Shown piece by piece: positions 16,689 to 25,816 of a stretch of 64,000 nucleotides of DNA. The position numbers and the translations under genes were made by a program. Under the pieces are notes generated by a model. That model saw nothing but the letters and a program-made list of their open reading frames with translations. It had not been told where the DNA came from and made no database searches. The first letter of the stretch is position 1; every line of letters begins with the position of its first letter. This stretch comes from Burkholderiales bacterium UBA2463 (GTDB taxonomy: Bacteria; Pseudomonadota; Gammaproteobacteria; Burkholderiales; Burkholderiaceae_A): assembly GCA_002342295.1 (NCBI GenBank), contig DDPR01000012.1:1-64000 (forward strand), read 5' to 3'.

Positions 16689-17475
16689 CCATTTCAGTCC
16701 TCGGGTGACACGCGCTCAGCCGAGCCATCGAGCCCTCATCGAGGATGCTGCTCTGCCCGCCTTTTAAGATGAGGAGAGAGACCGGCACTTCTGAGAAGGC
16801 CCGCCCGAAATCCACGCCGTGAAGTGTGGTCTGATGGGGCAGGTCTAGATGCCCGGGTTTTTGAACGGCCCGAAAGAGTTCTGGATCAATGTCCATGTCG
16901 TCAGCGAGCTGGCGACTTCCTCCGCCAAAGAGGTTGCTGGTCTTTGCCGTGCTTCCGATTCCGGCCATGAGTCCGAGAATGCCCGTCCAGGGCAAAAGGC
17001 ATCCCACATCATTGAGAACGACGCTGGCGATGTCCTCGCTCTTGTAGCGCGCAAAGAAAATTGCAAGAAGTCCCCCCATGCTGGTTCCCAACAGGTGGAT
17101 GTTGGCGGGCTGGGTCTGGCGAAAGAGGCCGAAGCCCCCGCCCCTTCTCTCGCCAGCCCTTAGCCTGCCCTGAATGTGTGCAAAAAAGAGCCCGAAGTCC
17201 TCAAGGTAGCGACTCATTCGGTATTCGCGGGGGTCTGCGAGGCGGTCGGAGAGACCGCGACCCGGCCAGTCAAGCAAAAAGACGCGGTACTCGGTCGCGA
17301 CCGATAGGCAGAAGTCCTTGAAGCTCTCTCGCGTCTCCAGAAGACCCGGCAGGCAGATAAAGGCATGCTCAGACTGCTCGGGCCCGAGGTCCTCTCCGAA
17401 GAGATGGCGGGCCGTATCGATTCCAGGAACGAGGATGCGAAAGGGTTCTCGACGAATCGAGTCCGGGGCACTCAC
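16561..17475 (-). CDS. Alpha/beta hydrolase
   Basis: A 304-residue serine hydrolase. The oxyanion strand is HAFICLPGLLETRESF, the nucleophile elbow is GTSMGG (Ser near residue 135), the acid is probably Asp in SILDEGSM and the catalytic His lies in SEAGHPVP. The segment FLLDWPGRGLSDR is typical of alpha/beta hydrolases. The GTG start follows the stop of the iron-transporter ATPase gene without a gap, so it is in that operon. The substrate is unknown. The 128-bp tail-to-tail overlap with the upstream plus-strand gene is unusually long. Confidence 0.85.
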   Translation of the reverse strand: MSAPDSIRREPFRILVPGIDTARHLFGEDLGPEQSEHAFICLPGLLETRESFKDFCLSVATEYRVFLLDWPGRGLSDRLADPREYRMSRYLEDFGLFFAHIQGRLRAGERRGGGFGLFRQTQPANIHLLGTSMGGLLAIFFARYKSEDIASVVLNDVGCLLPWTGILGLMAGIGSTAKTSNLFGGGSRQLADDMDIDPELFRAVQKPGHLDLPHQTTLHGVDFGRAFSEVPVSLLILKGGQSSILDEGSMARLSACHPRTEMVTFSEAGHPVPYSPQVCQTILRFCLAQNRPLPEALTQAAHTR

Positions 17476-18582
17476 TTATTCCACTTCTTTTTCGAACGAC
17501 TCAGCCGCTTCATTGGCCGAGTAGGTCACAACGTGGTCGGCCTCGAGACGAATGCCAATGGGCTGGTTGAGCGGATGGTCGTGATGGCTGGGCACGAGAG
17601 AGAGAACACGCTCTCCATTGCTCAGCTCAAGCGTGTAGAGGAAATCTGCACCACGAAAAATCTTTCGCAGCACCCGCGCCTGCAGCGGGCTATGGTCATC
17701 GTGCACGACATCGTCTGGCCTGAGCAGGACACGGACCTCATGGGCAGGCGCGCCCTCATCGCAGCAGCAGGCAGCCAGAGGAAGTTCGCCGAGCGTGGTG
17801 GTGACATGATGGTCCTTCTTCACGCCGCTGATGAGTGCCCCATCGCCAATAAATCGGGCGACCTCGGCTGTGCAGGGCTCATGGTAAACGTCGTAGGGCC
17901 GACCCCACTGAACAAGGCGACCATCAAAGAGCACGCCAAGCGTGTCTGCCATTGCAAAGGCCTCGGACTGATCATGGGTGACGAGAATTGCGGTGGTTCC
18001 AGCGGACTTCAAGATGTCTCGAACCTCTCTGGCGAGTCGGCTCCGAAGGGAATGGTCTAGGCTGCTAAAAGGCTCATCTAACAACACAATGCCCGGCGAG
18101 GGCGCGAGGGCGCGAGCAAGCGCAACTCGCTGTGCCTGACCACCCGAGAGTTCGTGGGGGTAACGGCCTGCGAGCACGGCCAGTCCCACGAGGTCCATCA
18201 TCTCTCGTGCTCGAGAGGTCTCTCGAGCCTCAGCGCGGGAGGGCCGGCCACGCGTGATTCCAAAGAGGATGTTTTCCTCAACGGTGAGGTGGGGAAAGAG
18301 GGCATAGTCTTGAAAGACCATCCCAATGCCCCGCGATTCGGGCGCCAAGAAGATGGGGTGGAGACCCGCCTGGCTCAGAGTCTTTGAACCGAGAACGATC
18401 CGCCCCGTCTGAAGGCGGACGAATCCAGCGATGGCGCGCAGGAGGCTGCTTTTGCCACAACCAGAGGGGCCAAGAAGGCAGGCCACCTCTCCGGCAGCAA
18501 TATCGATAGAGACACTTCGAACGGCGTCAGCGCCTTGGTCGTATCGAACGGAGACCGAGTCAATCTGAAGAGCAGAGGCCAT
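17476..18582 (-). CDS. fbpC: Ferric-iron-type ABC transporter ATP-binding protein
   Basis: A 368-residue ABC ATPase of the spermidine/Fe3+ (FbpC/PotA) class. Walker A is GPSGCGKSS, the signature LSGGQAQRVALARA, Walker B IVLLDEPFSSLD and the H-loop LVTHDQSEA. A C-terminal TOBE-like regulatory domain spans about residues 280-365. It is divergent from the matching permease gene, and both are complete. No periplasmic iron-binding protein is adjacent. Iron is the usual ligand for this pairing with a fused two-domain permease, but thiamine or other ligands cannot be excluded. Confidence 0.87.
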   Translation of the reverse strand: MASALQIDSVSVRYDQGADAVRSVSIDIAAGEVACLLGPSGCGKSSLLRAIAGFVRLQTGRIVLGSKTLSQAGLHPIFLAPESRGIGMVFQDYALFPHLTVEENILFGITRGRPSRAEARETSRAREMMDLVGLAVLAGRYPHELSGGQAQRVALARALAPSPGIVLLDEPFSSLDHSLRSRLAREVRDILKSAGTTAILVTHDQSEAFAMADTLGVLFDGRLVQWGRPYDVYHEPCTAEVARFIGDGALISGVKKDHHVTTTLGELPLAACCCDEGAPAHEVRVLLRPDDVVHDDHSPLQARVLRKIFRGADFLYTLELSNGERVLSLVPSHHDHPLNQPIGIRLEADHVVTYSANEAAESFEKEVE

Positions 18583-18605
18583 GGCGGCCAGTATAGTTCT
18601 TCATT

Positions 18606-20207
18606 ATGTTGTTTAAACGAATGCTTCTCTGGCTGAGTGGGCTCTTTACCTTCGCGATGGCCGCGCCACTCCTGGCTGTCGCCTTCTTTGGTCTGCGGGC
18701 CTGGTCCGATCCGAGCGCACTTCTTTTCACCGCCCAGACCGTTCTTCCCGGGTACCTGCTCAACAGCCTTCTGCTCTGTTTGGGCGCCCTCTTTGTGGCC
18801 CTCTTACTCGCGGTTCCCTCTGCGTGGTTCACATCGCAGTACCGGGTGCCATGCGCCGGGCTGATGCAGTGGCTCGGTATTTTGCCGCTCGCGCTGCCGG
18901 CCTACGTGGTGGCCTATGCCTACACCGATGCGTTGGACTACTCGGGATGGCTCTCGACTTGGGCGCGCAACCTCTTTTTCAGCCATACGGTTGGGCGGCA
19001 ACCCTGGCCGGAGATTCGCTCGCTCTGGGGTGCCTGTTTTGTTCTTGGCGTGAGCCTGAGCCCCTACATCACGCTCATTCTCCGAGCCGCCTTCGAAGAG
19101 CGACAGCAGAGTCTCTTAGAGGCCGGCCGTTCCTTGGGCCTCTCGAGCAGAGCCGCTTTTTTTCGAGTGGTCTTCCCGGTGGCCCGCCCAGCCGTCGTCG
19201 CAGGCGGTGCGCTGGTGGTTATGGAGTGTCTTGCCGATTACGGAACAGTGTCTTTTTTCTCCGTGCAGACGCTGTCAGCGGGCCTCTTTAAGACTTGGTT
19301 TGGTTACGGTGATCGTGACGCCGCCGCCTTCCTGGCCCTGGCCATGCTGCTTATCGCCCTCGGTCTACTTGCATGGGAGCGTAAGGCGCGGGGGCGTGCT
19401 GGGTTTGCGAGTCGGGGGCAGACCGAGGCCAAGCGCCAGCCGCTCCTCGGGTGGGCTCGACTCTGGGTTCCTCTGGTCTGCTCTATTGGGGGTGTGTTGG
19501 GATTCGTGATTCCAATGCTGCTTCTCTTGCGGGCTGCCTGGGCCTCCCAGGCAGACATCTCCTGGCCCAGTCTGTGGGCACAGGCCAGTCAGACAGCGCT
19601 CCTCGGGGTTTATGCACTCGCGATCATCCTCCCCGCCTCGGCCTTTTTGGCCTATTCAGTGAGACTCTCCGCACGGGGAACGATGACGGCTGTCGTGCGC
19701 GTGGCCTCCTCGGGTTATGCGGTGCCAGGCCTCGTGGTTGCAATTGGACTTCTGTCCGTCTCTGCAGTTTTCACCTCCGTCCTGGATGTGATTCTTGATT
19801 GGCGCTTCACCCTGACCACCACGCTTGCTCTCGTGCTGGGGGGTTACTTGACTCGTTTTTTTACAGTGGGCTTTTCCAGCCTTGAGTCGAGCCTTGGGCG
19901 TATTACCCCGAATCTGGATTGGGCAGCACGAGGCCTCGGGCTCCACACTGGGGAGGTTCTCTTTCGGGTTCACCTGCCATTGCTTCGGCGGGGAACAATG
20001 GTTGCTGCGCTCTTGGTATTCGTCGACGTTGTGAAGGAGTTGCCCGTGACGTTGGCGCTACGACCCCTTGATATGCAGACCCTTGCCATCGGTGCCTACC
20101 AGTTTGCTGCGGATGAGCGATTGGCCGAAGCCGCCTGGCCCTCGCTTGGAATTGCGGTCGTGGGGCTCATGCCCCTGCTGCTTCTCGGCCCACGCGCTAG
20201 GCTTTAA
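18606..20207 (+). CDS. fbpB: Ferric-iron-type ABC transporter permease (fused two-domain)
   Basis: A 533-residue inner-membrane permease made of two homologous halves, each with about six hydrophobic segments, as in FbpB/SfuB. The two EAA loops are visible: LLEAGRSLGLSSRAAFFRVV (first half) and WAARGLGLHTGEVLFRVHLP (second half). The gene diverges from fbpC with only 23 bp between starts and converges on ppk1 with an 11-bp overlap. The Shine-Dalgarno is poor. Ferric iron is the likely substrate by family. Confidence 0.88.
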   Translation: MLFKRMLLWLSGLFTFAMAAPLLAVAFFGLRAWSDPSALLFTAQTVLPGYLLNSLLLCLGALFVALLLAVPSAWFTSQYRVPCAGLMQWLGILPLALPAYVVAYAYTDALDYSGWLSTWARNLFFSHTVGRQPWPEIRSLWGACFVLGVSLSPYITLILRAAFEERQQSLLEAGRSLGLSSRAAFFRVVFPVARPAVVAGGALVVMECLADYGTVSFFSVQTLSAGLFKTWFGYGDRDAAAFLALAMLLIALGLLAWERKARGRAGFASRGQTEAKRQPLLGWARLWVPLVCSIGGVLGFVIPMLLLLRAAWASQADISWPSLWAQASQTALLGVYALAIILPASAFLAYSVRLSARGTMTAVVRVASSGYAVPGLVVAIGLLSVSAVFTSVLDVILDWRFTLTTTLALVLGGYLTRFFTVGFSSLESSLGRITPNLDWAARGLGLHTGEVLFRVHLPLLRRGTMVAALLVFVDVVKELPVTLALRPLDMQTLAIGAYQFAADERLAEAAWPSLGIAVVGLMPLLLLGPRARL

Positions 20208-22317
20208 CGGAGTGCATCTGCAGAAGCTCCTCTTGCACCGCTCGGCGGCCGAGGTCTGTTCTTCGTTTCAGAGCATAGCTGCCATCGACACGCATGGTCC
20301 AGCTCGAACTGTTATCGAGAAGGTGCATCTTGAGACCCTCCTGAATCACTCGACGCTTGAGCCTCTTATCGAGCACCGGAAAGGCCAACTCCACCCTGCG
20401 AAAGAAGTTGCGGTCCATCCAGTCTGCGCTGGATAGATAGACATCTTCGGCGCCCGCGTTGCGAAAGTAGAAGATTCGACTGTGCTCAAGAAAGCGTCCA
20501 ATGGTTGAGCGCACTCGAATGTTGCTGGAGAGCCCCGGAACACCCGGTCGAAGCATACAGATGCCCCTGATGATGAGGTCGATCTTCACGCCTGCCTCGC
20601 TTGCCTTGTAGAGGGCCTCGATCACATCGAGCTCCACCAGAGAATTCATCTTGGCCATGATGTGGGCGCGCCCCCCTTTTTTTGCAATCGCAACCTCCCG
20701 CGCGACGGACTTCATGACATTGGAGTGGAGCGTGAAGGGTGAGTGCCAGACTCGACGGGCCGGCTGTGTCTTACCGAGGCCCGTGAGCTGATTAAAAATG
20801 GCATGGACATCTGAGCATAGGTCGGGATCGGCAGTGAAGAGTCCGAAGTCTTCGTAGAGCTTGGCAGTTCGGGGGTGGTAGTTGCCCGTACCCAGGTGGG
20901 CGTATCGCTTGAGCCCGTGTCTCTCTCGTCGAACAATGAGGCACATCTTGGCGTGCGTCTTGATGCCAACCACGCCAAACACCACATGGGCACCGACCTC
21001 CTCCAGACGAGACGCCCAATTGATGTTGACCTCCTCATCAAAGCGAGCCATGAGTTCCACCACGGCCGTCACCTCTTTGCCGGACCGCGCGGCGGCCATG
21101 AGAGACTCCATCAGTTCGGAGGTCTGGCCGGTTCGATAGACGGTCATGCTGATGGCAATCACCTGCGGGTCCCGAACCGCAGCCTTCACGAAATCAATAA
21201 CAGAGTTGAAGGTCTGGTAGGGGTGGTGAACGAGCACATCTGCTTTGGCGATGGCATCAAAGGGTGCCGTCAGCAGAGCTTCTGGATAACTGGGGGTGAA
21301 GGGGGGGAACTTCAGATCAGGTCGGTCGATGAGGTCGGGCAGGCTCATGAGCCTCACGAGGTTGACCGGGCCTTGAACGCGGTAATGATCGTCTGATTTG
21401 AGATCGTACTCGCGCATCAGAAGCGCAAGTAGGGGTTCGGGCATGAGTTCGGAAACCTCGATGCGAACGGCATCGCCAAACTGCCGTTGAGAGAGTTCAC
21501 CTTTGAGGGCCTCCCTCAGGTCGGTCACCTCCTCATCGTCGACAAAGAGATCACTGTTTCGCGTGACACGAAACTGGTGGGCCCCCAAGACTTCCAACCC
21601 GGGAAAAAGCTCATGAATGTTGCTTTGAACGATGGAGCTCAACAGCATGAAGCCGTGAGGCTCGCCCGAGATTTTTGGGGGCAGTTCGATGATGCGGGGG
21701 AGAACACGTGGAGCCTGAACGACCGCCACGCTCGCCTCTCGCCCAAAGGAGTCTTTGCCGCGCAGCTCGACAATAAAGTTCAGGCTTTTGTTCAGCGTTC
21801 TCGGAAATGGGTGGGCATGGTCAAGGCCAATCGGGGTGAGTACCGGAAGCACCTCCCGCAGAAAATAGCTGTGGGCCCACTTGCGTTGCTCGGCATTGAA
21901 GTTTGGCGCGAGAATGATGCGAATGCCCTCTTGGGCGAGCGCTGGCAAGACGCGTTGATTTAAGACTGCGTACTGTCGGGCCACCAGGCGATGTGCTCTC
22001 GCGCACAAGTCACGAAGGGTCGCCATCGGTGTGTGTCCATCGGCCTCAGGAATATCGCCGGCACCCTGCCTAATCTTTGCCTTCAGGCCAGAGACACGAA
22101 TTTCGAAGAGCTCATCGAGATTGCTCGAGACAATGCAGACGTAGCGCAGCCGCTCGAGCACGGGTACCGAATCGTCTTCTGCCATGGCCAGCACGCGCTC
22201 GTTAAACGCTAGGAGGCTCAGCTCGCGATTGATCGTTCGCGTGTCTGCCGGCTGGGGTTCTGTGGAGGTGAACCCAGCTTGTAATCTCTTTGTCATAGAG
22301 CCAAGTGTAGCCCGCAT
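20197..22317 (-). CDS. ppk: Polyphosphate kinase 1
   Basis: A 706-residue PPK1, which polymerises the gamma-phosphate of ATP into inorganic polyphosphate. The N-terminal domain begins INRELSLLAFNERVLAMAED. Catalytic regions are GVVGIKTHAKMCLIV (phosphorylated-His region), HLGTGNYHPRTAKLYEDFG and FLEHSRIFYFRNAG (second His). The SADWMDRNFFRRVE segment is diagnostic. The ATG at 22317 has AGGTG about seven bases upstream; an ATG seven codons later is possible. The gene is divergent from ppx, and the two enzymes have opposing roles in polyphosphate turnover. Confidence 0.96.
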   Translation of the reverse strand: MRATLGSMTKRLQAGFTSTEPQPADTRTINRELSLLAFNERVLAMAEDDSVPVLERLRYVCIVSSNLDELFEIRVSGLKAKIRQGAGDIPEADGHTPMATLRDLCARAHRLVARQYAVLNQRVLPALAQEGIRIILAPNFNAEQRKWAHSYFLREVLPVLTPIGLDHAHPFPRTLNKSLNFIVELRGKDSFGREASVAVVQAPRVLPRIIELPPKISGEPHGFMLLSSIVQSNIHELFPGLEVLGAHQFRVTRNSDLFVDDEEVTDLREALKGELSQRQFGDAVRIEVSELMPEPLLALLMREYDLKSDDHYRVQGPVNLVRLMSLPDLIDRPDLKFPPFTPSYPEALLTAPFDAIAKADVLVHHPYQTFNSVIDFVKAAVRDPQVIAISMTVYRTGQTSELMESLMAAARSGKEVTAVVELMARFDEEVNINWASRLEEVGAHVVFGVVGIKTHAKMCLIVRRERHGLKRYAHLGTGNYHPRTAKLYEDFGLFTADPDLCSDVHAIFNQLTGLGKTQPARRVWHSPFTLHSNVMKSVAREVAIAKKGGRAHIMAKMNSLVELDVIEALYKASEAGVKIDLIIRGICMLRPGVPGLSSNIRVRSTIGRFLEHSRIFYFRNAGAEDVYLSSADWMDRNFFRRVELAFPVLDKRLKRRVIQEGLKMHLLDNSSSWTMRVDGSYALKRRTDLGRRAVQEELLQMHSVKA

Positions 22318-22338
22318 CGCTGCACCTATAATCCGCGC
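22318..22338. promoter_or_regulatory. 21-bp ppk–ppx divergent intergenic with a consensus -10
   Basis: The two start codons are separated by 21 bp. The plus strand contains a perfect TATAAT at 22327-22332, ending six bases before the ppx ATG at 22339, so transcription from it would begin at or next to the start codon. No good -35 is present at the usual spacing. The same bases provide AGGTG as ribosome-binding site for ppk on the other strand. Transcription starts have not been seen, so this is a prediction. Confidence 0.4.
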
Positions 22339-23853
22339 ATGTCTAGGGAAGAAGCCTCCTCGGGCGAGCTACCCGAGCTCGTTGCAGCCGTTGATCTCGG
22401 CTCAAACTCTTTCCATCTTCTGATTGGTCGGGTCGAGCAGACGCCTGTGGGACCTCAGATCTTCCCACTGGATAGTTTGCGAGAAAATGTCAGGCTCGCT
22501 TCGGGTCTCTCGGCAGACAAGCGACTCGATGCTGCTTCACAGACCAGGGCCATTGCGGCCCTGTCTCGTTTTTCGGAGCGGCTTCGCGCGGTGCATCCTC
22601 ATCATGTGCGAGCCGTTGCAACCAACACCTTTCGAATTGCGAAGAACGGCCCGGACCTCATGCGAAGTTGTGAGGCGGCACTTGGATTTCCCATTGAGGT
22701 CATCGCGGGAAAAGAGGAGGCTCGACTCATTTATAACGGGGTGGCCCACACCCTTGCTGCGGACGGATCTCGACGACTCGTGGTGGATATTGGCGGGGGC
22801 TCCACAGAGTTCATCATCGGCACCGACTACACCCCCGAGTTACTCGAGAGCGTGTTTGTGGGGTGCATTCGATTCAGCCGAGACTACTTTCCGGGCGGAG
22901 AGATCACAAGGTCTGGTTTTAAGGAGGCTGTTCTGGAGGCCAGAAGGGAGATCCAGGTCATCAGTGAGAATTACCGGCGGCTTGGCTGGGATCAGGCCGT
23001 TGGCTCGAGCGGCTCAGCCAAGGCCATCGCCGACATTCTGCACAACCTTGGGGACACCAATCACGGCATCACGCGTGCAGGGATGGATCGCATTCGCTCG
23101 CAGCTCATAAAAGACGGCGTCGTGAATAGCGAGGCGCTTCCCGGCCTGAAAGCCGACCGCATTCCGGTCTTTGCTGGTGGATTGGCCATCATGATTGCCG
23201 TGTTTGAAGAGCTCTCCATTGAGCATATGCAGTTCTCGGATGGCGCGCTGCGACTCGGCGTGCTCTATGACGTTCTGGGTCGCGGCCGAAAAGACGACAT
23301 GCGCTACTACACGGTGGAGCAATTCGTTGAGCGTTATTCAGTGGATCGCGCGCAGGCCGAGCGCGTGGCAAATCTGGCTGCCCGCTTCTGGGACCAGGTC
23401 TCTCTTGGATCGGTGGAGGAGAGGGGCGAGATGGAGACCCTCATTCGTTGGGCCGCCACGCTCTTGGAGGTCGGCCATTCCATCTCTCACAACAGCTTTC
23501 ACAAGCATTCAGCCTACATCGTGTCCCAGGCAGACATGCCGGGTTTTTCCCGAAGAGACCAGAGGATGATGGCCAACCTCGTGCTCGGCCATGTGGGCAA
23601 ACTCGGCAAGGTGGCGACCCTCATCTCGGACGAGGCAGAGTGGAGCGCCCTCATGTGCCTGCGGCTTGCAGCAATCTTTTACCGAAATCGACTGAACGAG
23701 ACCCTGCCGGAGGTGAAACTGGTGTTGAAGGGCCGGGTGTTCCGGGTGGCCATCGATGGGAGTTGGCTTAAGCGCCACCCCCTGACGCAGCACTCGCTCG
23801 AGCAGGAAAAATCAGAATGGCGAAAAGTAGGGATTGAGCTCGAGGTCGTCTAG
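22339..23853 (+). CDS. ppx: Exopolyphosphatase (Ppx/GppA family)
   Basis: A 504-residue actin-fold phosphatase that removes terminal phosphate from polyphosphate (GppA-like pppGpp hydrolysis is the alternative). The N-terminal phosphate loop is AAVDLGSNSFHLLIGR, the second loop is LVVDIGGGSTEFIIG, and GSSGSAKAIADIL gives the third region. The C-terminal half has an HD-like domain, including VGHSISHNSFHKHSAYI, typical of the long Ppx form. There is no visible Shine-Dalgarno, and a consensus -10 ends six bases before the ATG, suggesting a leaderless message. Pairing with ppk supports the Ppx reading. Confidence 0.93.
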   Translation: MSREEASSGELPELVAAVDLGSNSFHLLIGRVEQTPVGPQIFPLDSLRENVRLASGLSADKRLDAASQTRAIAALSRFSERLRAVHPHHVRAVATNTFRIAKNGPDLMRSCEAALGFPIEVIAGKEEARLIYNGVAHTLAADGSRRLVVDIGGGSTEFIIGTDYTPELLESVFVGCIRFSRDYFPGGEITRSGFKEAVLEARREIQVISENYRRLGWDQAVGSSGSAKAIADILHNLGDTNHGITRAGMDRIRSQLIKDGVVNSEALPGLKADRIPVFAGGLAIMIAVFEELSIEHMQFSDGALRLGVLYDVLGRGRKDDMRYYTVEQFVERYSVDRAQAERVANLAARFWDQVSLGSVEERGEMETLIRWAATLLEVGHSISHNSFHKHSAYIVSQADMPGFSRRDQRMMANLVLGHVGKLGKVATLISDEAEWSALMCLRLAAIFYRNRLNETLPEVKLVLKGRVFRVAIDGSWLKRHPLTQHSLEQEKSEWRKVGIELEVV

Positions 23854-23891
23854 GGCGCGCCAGAGATCGATGAGTCTCAACATAGCTGTGG

Positions 23892-24782
23892 TCATGCTGT
23901 TCTTCCCCCAAGTCCAAAGTGCCGTGCATATTTCGGATTCATCTGGCTCAGGGATAAGAGCATCAGAAAATCCGCTGTGTTGAAGTCTGGGTCCCAGGAG
24001 GGCGCGCTGCATACCTTGGCGCCGACTCGAACGTAGCCCTTGATGAGTGGGGGCTCTTGAACATGGGGCTCTCGCTCGAGGCGCTCTAAGGGCAGAGGGT
24101 GCTTCGGGAAGCCCAAAAACTGAGGTTCTGCAAGGGCCTTGGCCGCTAGAAGATCCCATAGAGCTGCTGCCATCTTGCCGCCATCGCGCATGGAAACGCT
24201 CGCGCAGCCAATAAGGTGCTCGTAGCCGTAGTGACGCATGTACTGGGCAATCCCTGACCAGAGCAGCATGATGACGGCACCGTTGCGGTGGGACGGGTGT
24301 ACGCAGGAGCGGCCCAGTTCCACCATGGAGGGCCTGAGGGCATCGAGTCGATTGATGAAGAACTCGGATTCGGAGTAGTAGCTTCCGACCTTCTTTGCCT
24401 GATGAGGAGGGAGAATTCGGTAGGTGCCGACCACTTCCTGGGTGGATAGATCGCGAACCAACAGGTGGTCGCAGAAGGCGTCGTAGAAGTCCTCGTCTAC
24501 GCCTGGAATTTTGGTCTGAATATTGGCCTGATACTCGTCTGTGAAGACGGCGAAGCGAAGGCGCTGGGCATCCCGAAGATCCTCGTGCGAACTTGCCAGG
24601 GCCAGGCTATAGCGCTCGTCGGGCTGGTGGCCCATCGCCAGCTCGGGTCTCTCGGCCCGGGCGAAGTAGCCCTGGCGCTGAAGCAGTCGGGCGGCGAGGG
24701 GTGCATTCATGAGTTTGTCATTCCGGTTTCTTATTCCCGTAGTCCAGTGTGGTCGCAGAAAATGAAAGAACAGTTTCTTCAT
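23892..24782 (-). CDS. OlsB-like N-acyltransferase (ornithine-lipid-type GNAT)
   Basis: A 296-residue member of the Acetyltransf_5/OlsB group, which transfers a 3-hydroxyacyl chain from acyl carrier protein to an amino acid, usually ornithine, giving the lyso form of a phosphorus-free aminolipid. Core motifs are AQRLRFAVFTDEYQ, then EVVGTYRILPP, YYSESEFFI, MVELGRSCVHPSHRN (acyl-donor loop) and LIKGYVRVGAKVCS with the FNTADF tail. An ATG at 24710 is an alternative start; neither has a good Shine-Dalgarno. It is the last gene after plcP and agt homologues. No OlsA O-acyltransferase is adjacent, so the second step would be encoded elsewhere. The acceptor amino acid is not certain. Confidence 0.82.
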   Translation of the reverse strand: MKKLFFHFLRPHWTTGIRNRNDKLMNAPLAARLLQRQGYFARAERPELAMGHQPDERYSLALASSHEDLRDAQRLRFAVFTDEYQANIQTKIPGVDEDFYDAFCDHLLVRDLSTQEVVGTYRILPPHQAKKVGSYYSESEFFINRLDALRPSMVELGRSCVHPSHRNGAVIMLLWSGIAQYMRHYGYEHLIGCASVSMRDGGKMAAALWDLLAAKALAEPQFLGFPKHPLPLERLEREPHVQEPPLIKGYVRVGAKVCSAPSWDPDFNTADFLMLLSLSQMNPKYARHFGLGGRTA

Positions 24783-24817
24783 TGTGAAGATTCTATGACG
24801 GACAGCGAGGGCTTGTG

Positions 24818-25816
24818 CTAGTGCGGGCTAGCCGGGACCAAATATGACAAAAACTGGTCCGTGGCGTTTTTCCAGGTGAACTGACGTGCCCACTCGAGGA
24901 CTCCGGATCTTGGCAGGGGCAGGGCATCGAGGCAGGCCTGACGAAGGTTTTCGTTGAGAACGCCCGAGCCCGGCCCGACGACATCGAGTGGGCCGGGGAC
25001 CGGAAAGGCGGCCACGGGCGTGCCGCAGGCCATCGCTTCGGCCATTACAAGCCCAAAGGTGTCGGTGCGACTGGGGAAAACAAAGACGCTCGCATCGTTG
25101 TAGGCCTGGGCCAGGGGCTCGCCCTTTCGCACGCCAAGCCAACGAACATCCGGGTAGCGGCGACTAAGCCGACTCATTGATGGGCCGTCACCCACCACCC
25201 ACTTCTCCCCCGGCAGGTCCAGTCGCAAGAAGGCCTCGATGTTTTTCTCGACAGCCACACGGCCGACATACAAAAAGATCGGGTGTTGGGGTCGCTCCGT
25301 GGGTTTGGGGCGAAACAAGGCGGTATCCACGCCTCTGGTCCAGTGCTTGAGACGCCTGAAGCCCTGAGCGGCAAGTTGATCAATGATGGTTTTGCTCGGA
25401 ACCATGATGCCCTGTGAGGGCTGGTGAAAGGCTCGAAGGACGCTGAGCGTCACTGAGGTGGGTAGCCCGCTTCTGGCCTTCACGTACTCCGGAAACCGCG
25501 TGTGGTAGGCGGTTGTAAAACACAGACCGCGCCTGAGAGCTGCGTTTCGAGTGGCCCAGCCCAGTGGACCCTCTGTCGCAATGTGGATGGCATCGGGCTT
25601 AAACGCGTCAATCTGCGACGCGACTTGGGAGCCCGGGAGAATGGCGAGCCGAATCTCAGGATAGGTGGGGCAGGGAATGGTCTTGAAGTCATTCGGGGTA
25701 ATGAAAAGGACCTCAAGGCCTCTGCGGACAAGCTCCTCGCCGGTCGTCTGCAGCGTGCGCACAACCCCATTGACCTGGGGAGACCAGGCGTCTGTTGCGA
25801 TGAGCAACCGCTTCAT
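24818..25816 (-). CDS. GT4-family glycosyltransferase, Agt-like (diacylglycerol glycosyltransferase candidate)
   Basis: A 332-residue GT-B glycosyltransferase. The N-terminal acceptor domain has ATDAWSPQVNGVVRTLQTT and DAIHIATEGPLGWATR. The donor domain has FLYVGRVAVEKNIEAFLRLD, then VVGDGPSMSRL, and VFVFPSRTDTFGLVMAEAMA with the E-x7-E motif. The pattern matches Agt-type enzymes that make mono-glycosyl diacylglycerols during phosphate starvation in alphaproteobacteria. It overlaps the PlcP-like gene upstream by 4 bp, the same plcP–agt order known there. The sugar donor (UDP-glucose, galactose or glucuronate) cannot be read from the sequence. Other GT4 acceptors remain possible. Confidence 0.82.
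   Translation of the reverse strand: MKRLLIATDAWSPQVNGVVRTLQTTGEELVRRGLEVLFITPNDFKTIPCPTYPEIRLAILPGSQVASQIDAFKPDAIHIATEGPLGWATRNAALRRGLCFTTAYHTRFPEYVKARSGLPTSVTLSVLRAFHQPSQGIMVPSKTIIDQLAAQGFRRLKHWTRGVDTALFRPKPTERPQHPIFLYVGRVAVEKNIEAFLRLDLPGEKWVVGDGPSMSRLSRRYPDVRWLGVRKGEPLAQAYNDASVFVFPSRTDTFGLVMAEAMACGTPVAAFPVPGPLDVVGPGSGVLNENLRQACLDALPLPRSGVLEWARQFTWKNATDQFLSYLVPASPH

Noticed and set aside
23854..23891. Intrinsic terminator between the converging ppx and OlsB-like genes
   Set aside because: The 38-bp gap shows no stable GC hairpin followed by T-runs. The same holds for the other convergent junctions inspected.
24793..24805. PHO-box-like sequence upstream of the OlsB-like gene
   Set aside because: The minus strand reads CTGTC-CGTCATAG, which resembles only one half of the CTGTCAT repeat. 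It also lies inside the operon rather than before plcP. No full PHO box was seen near plcP or ppk.
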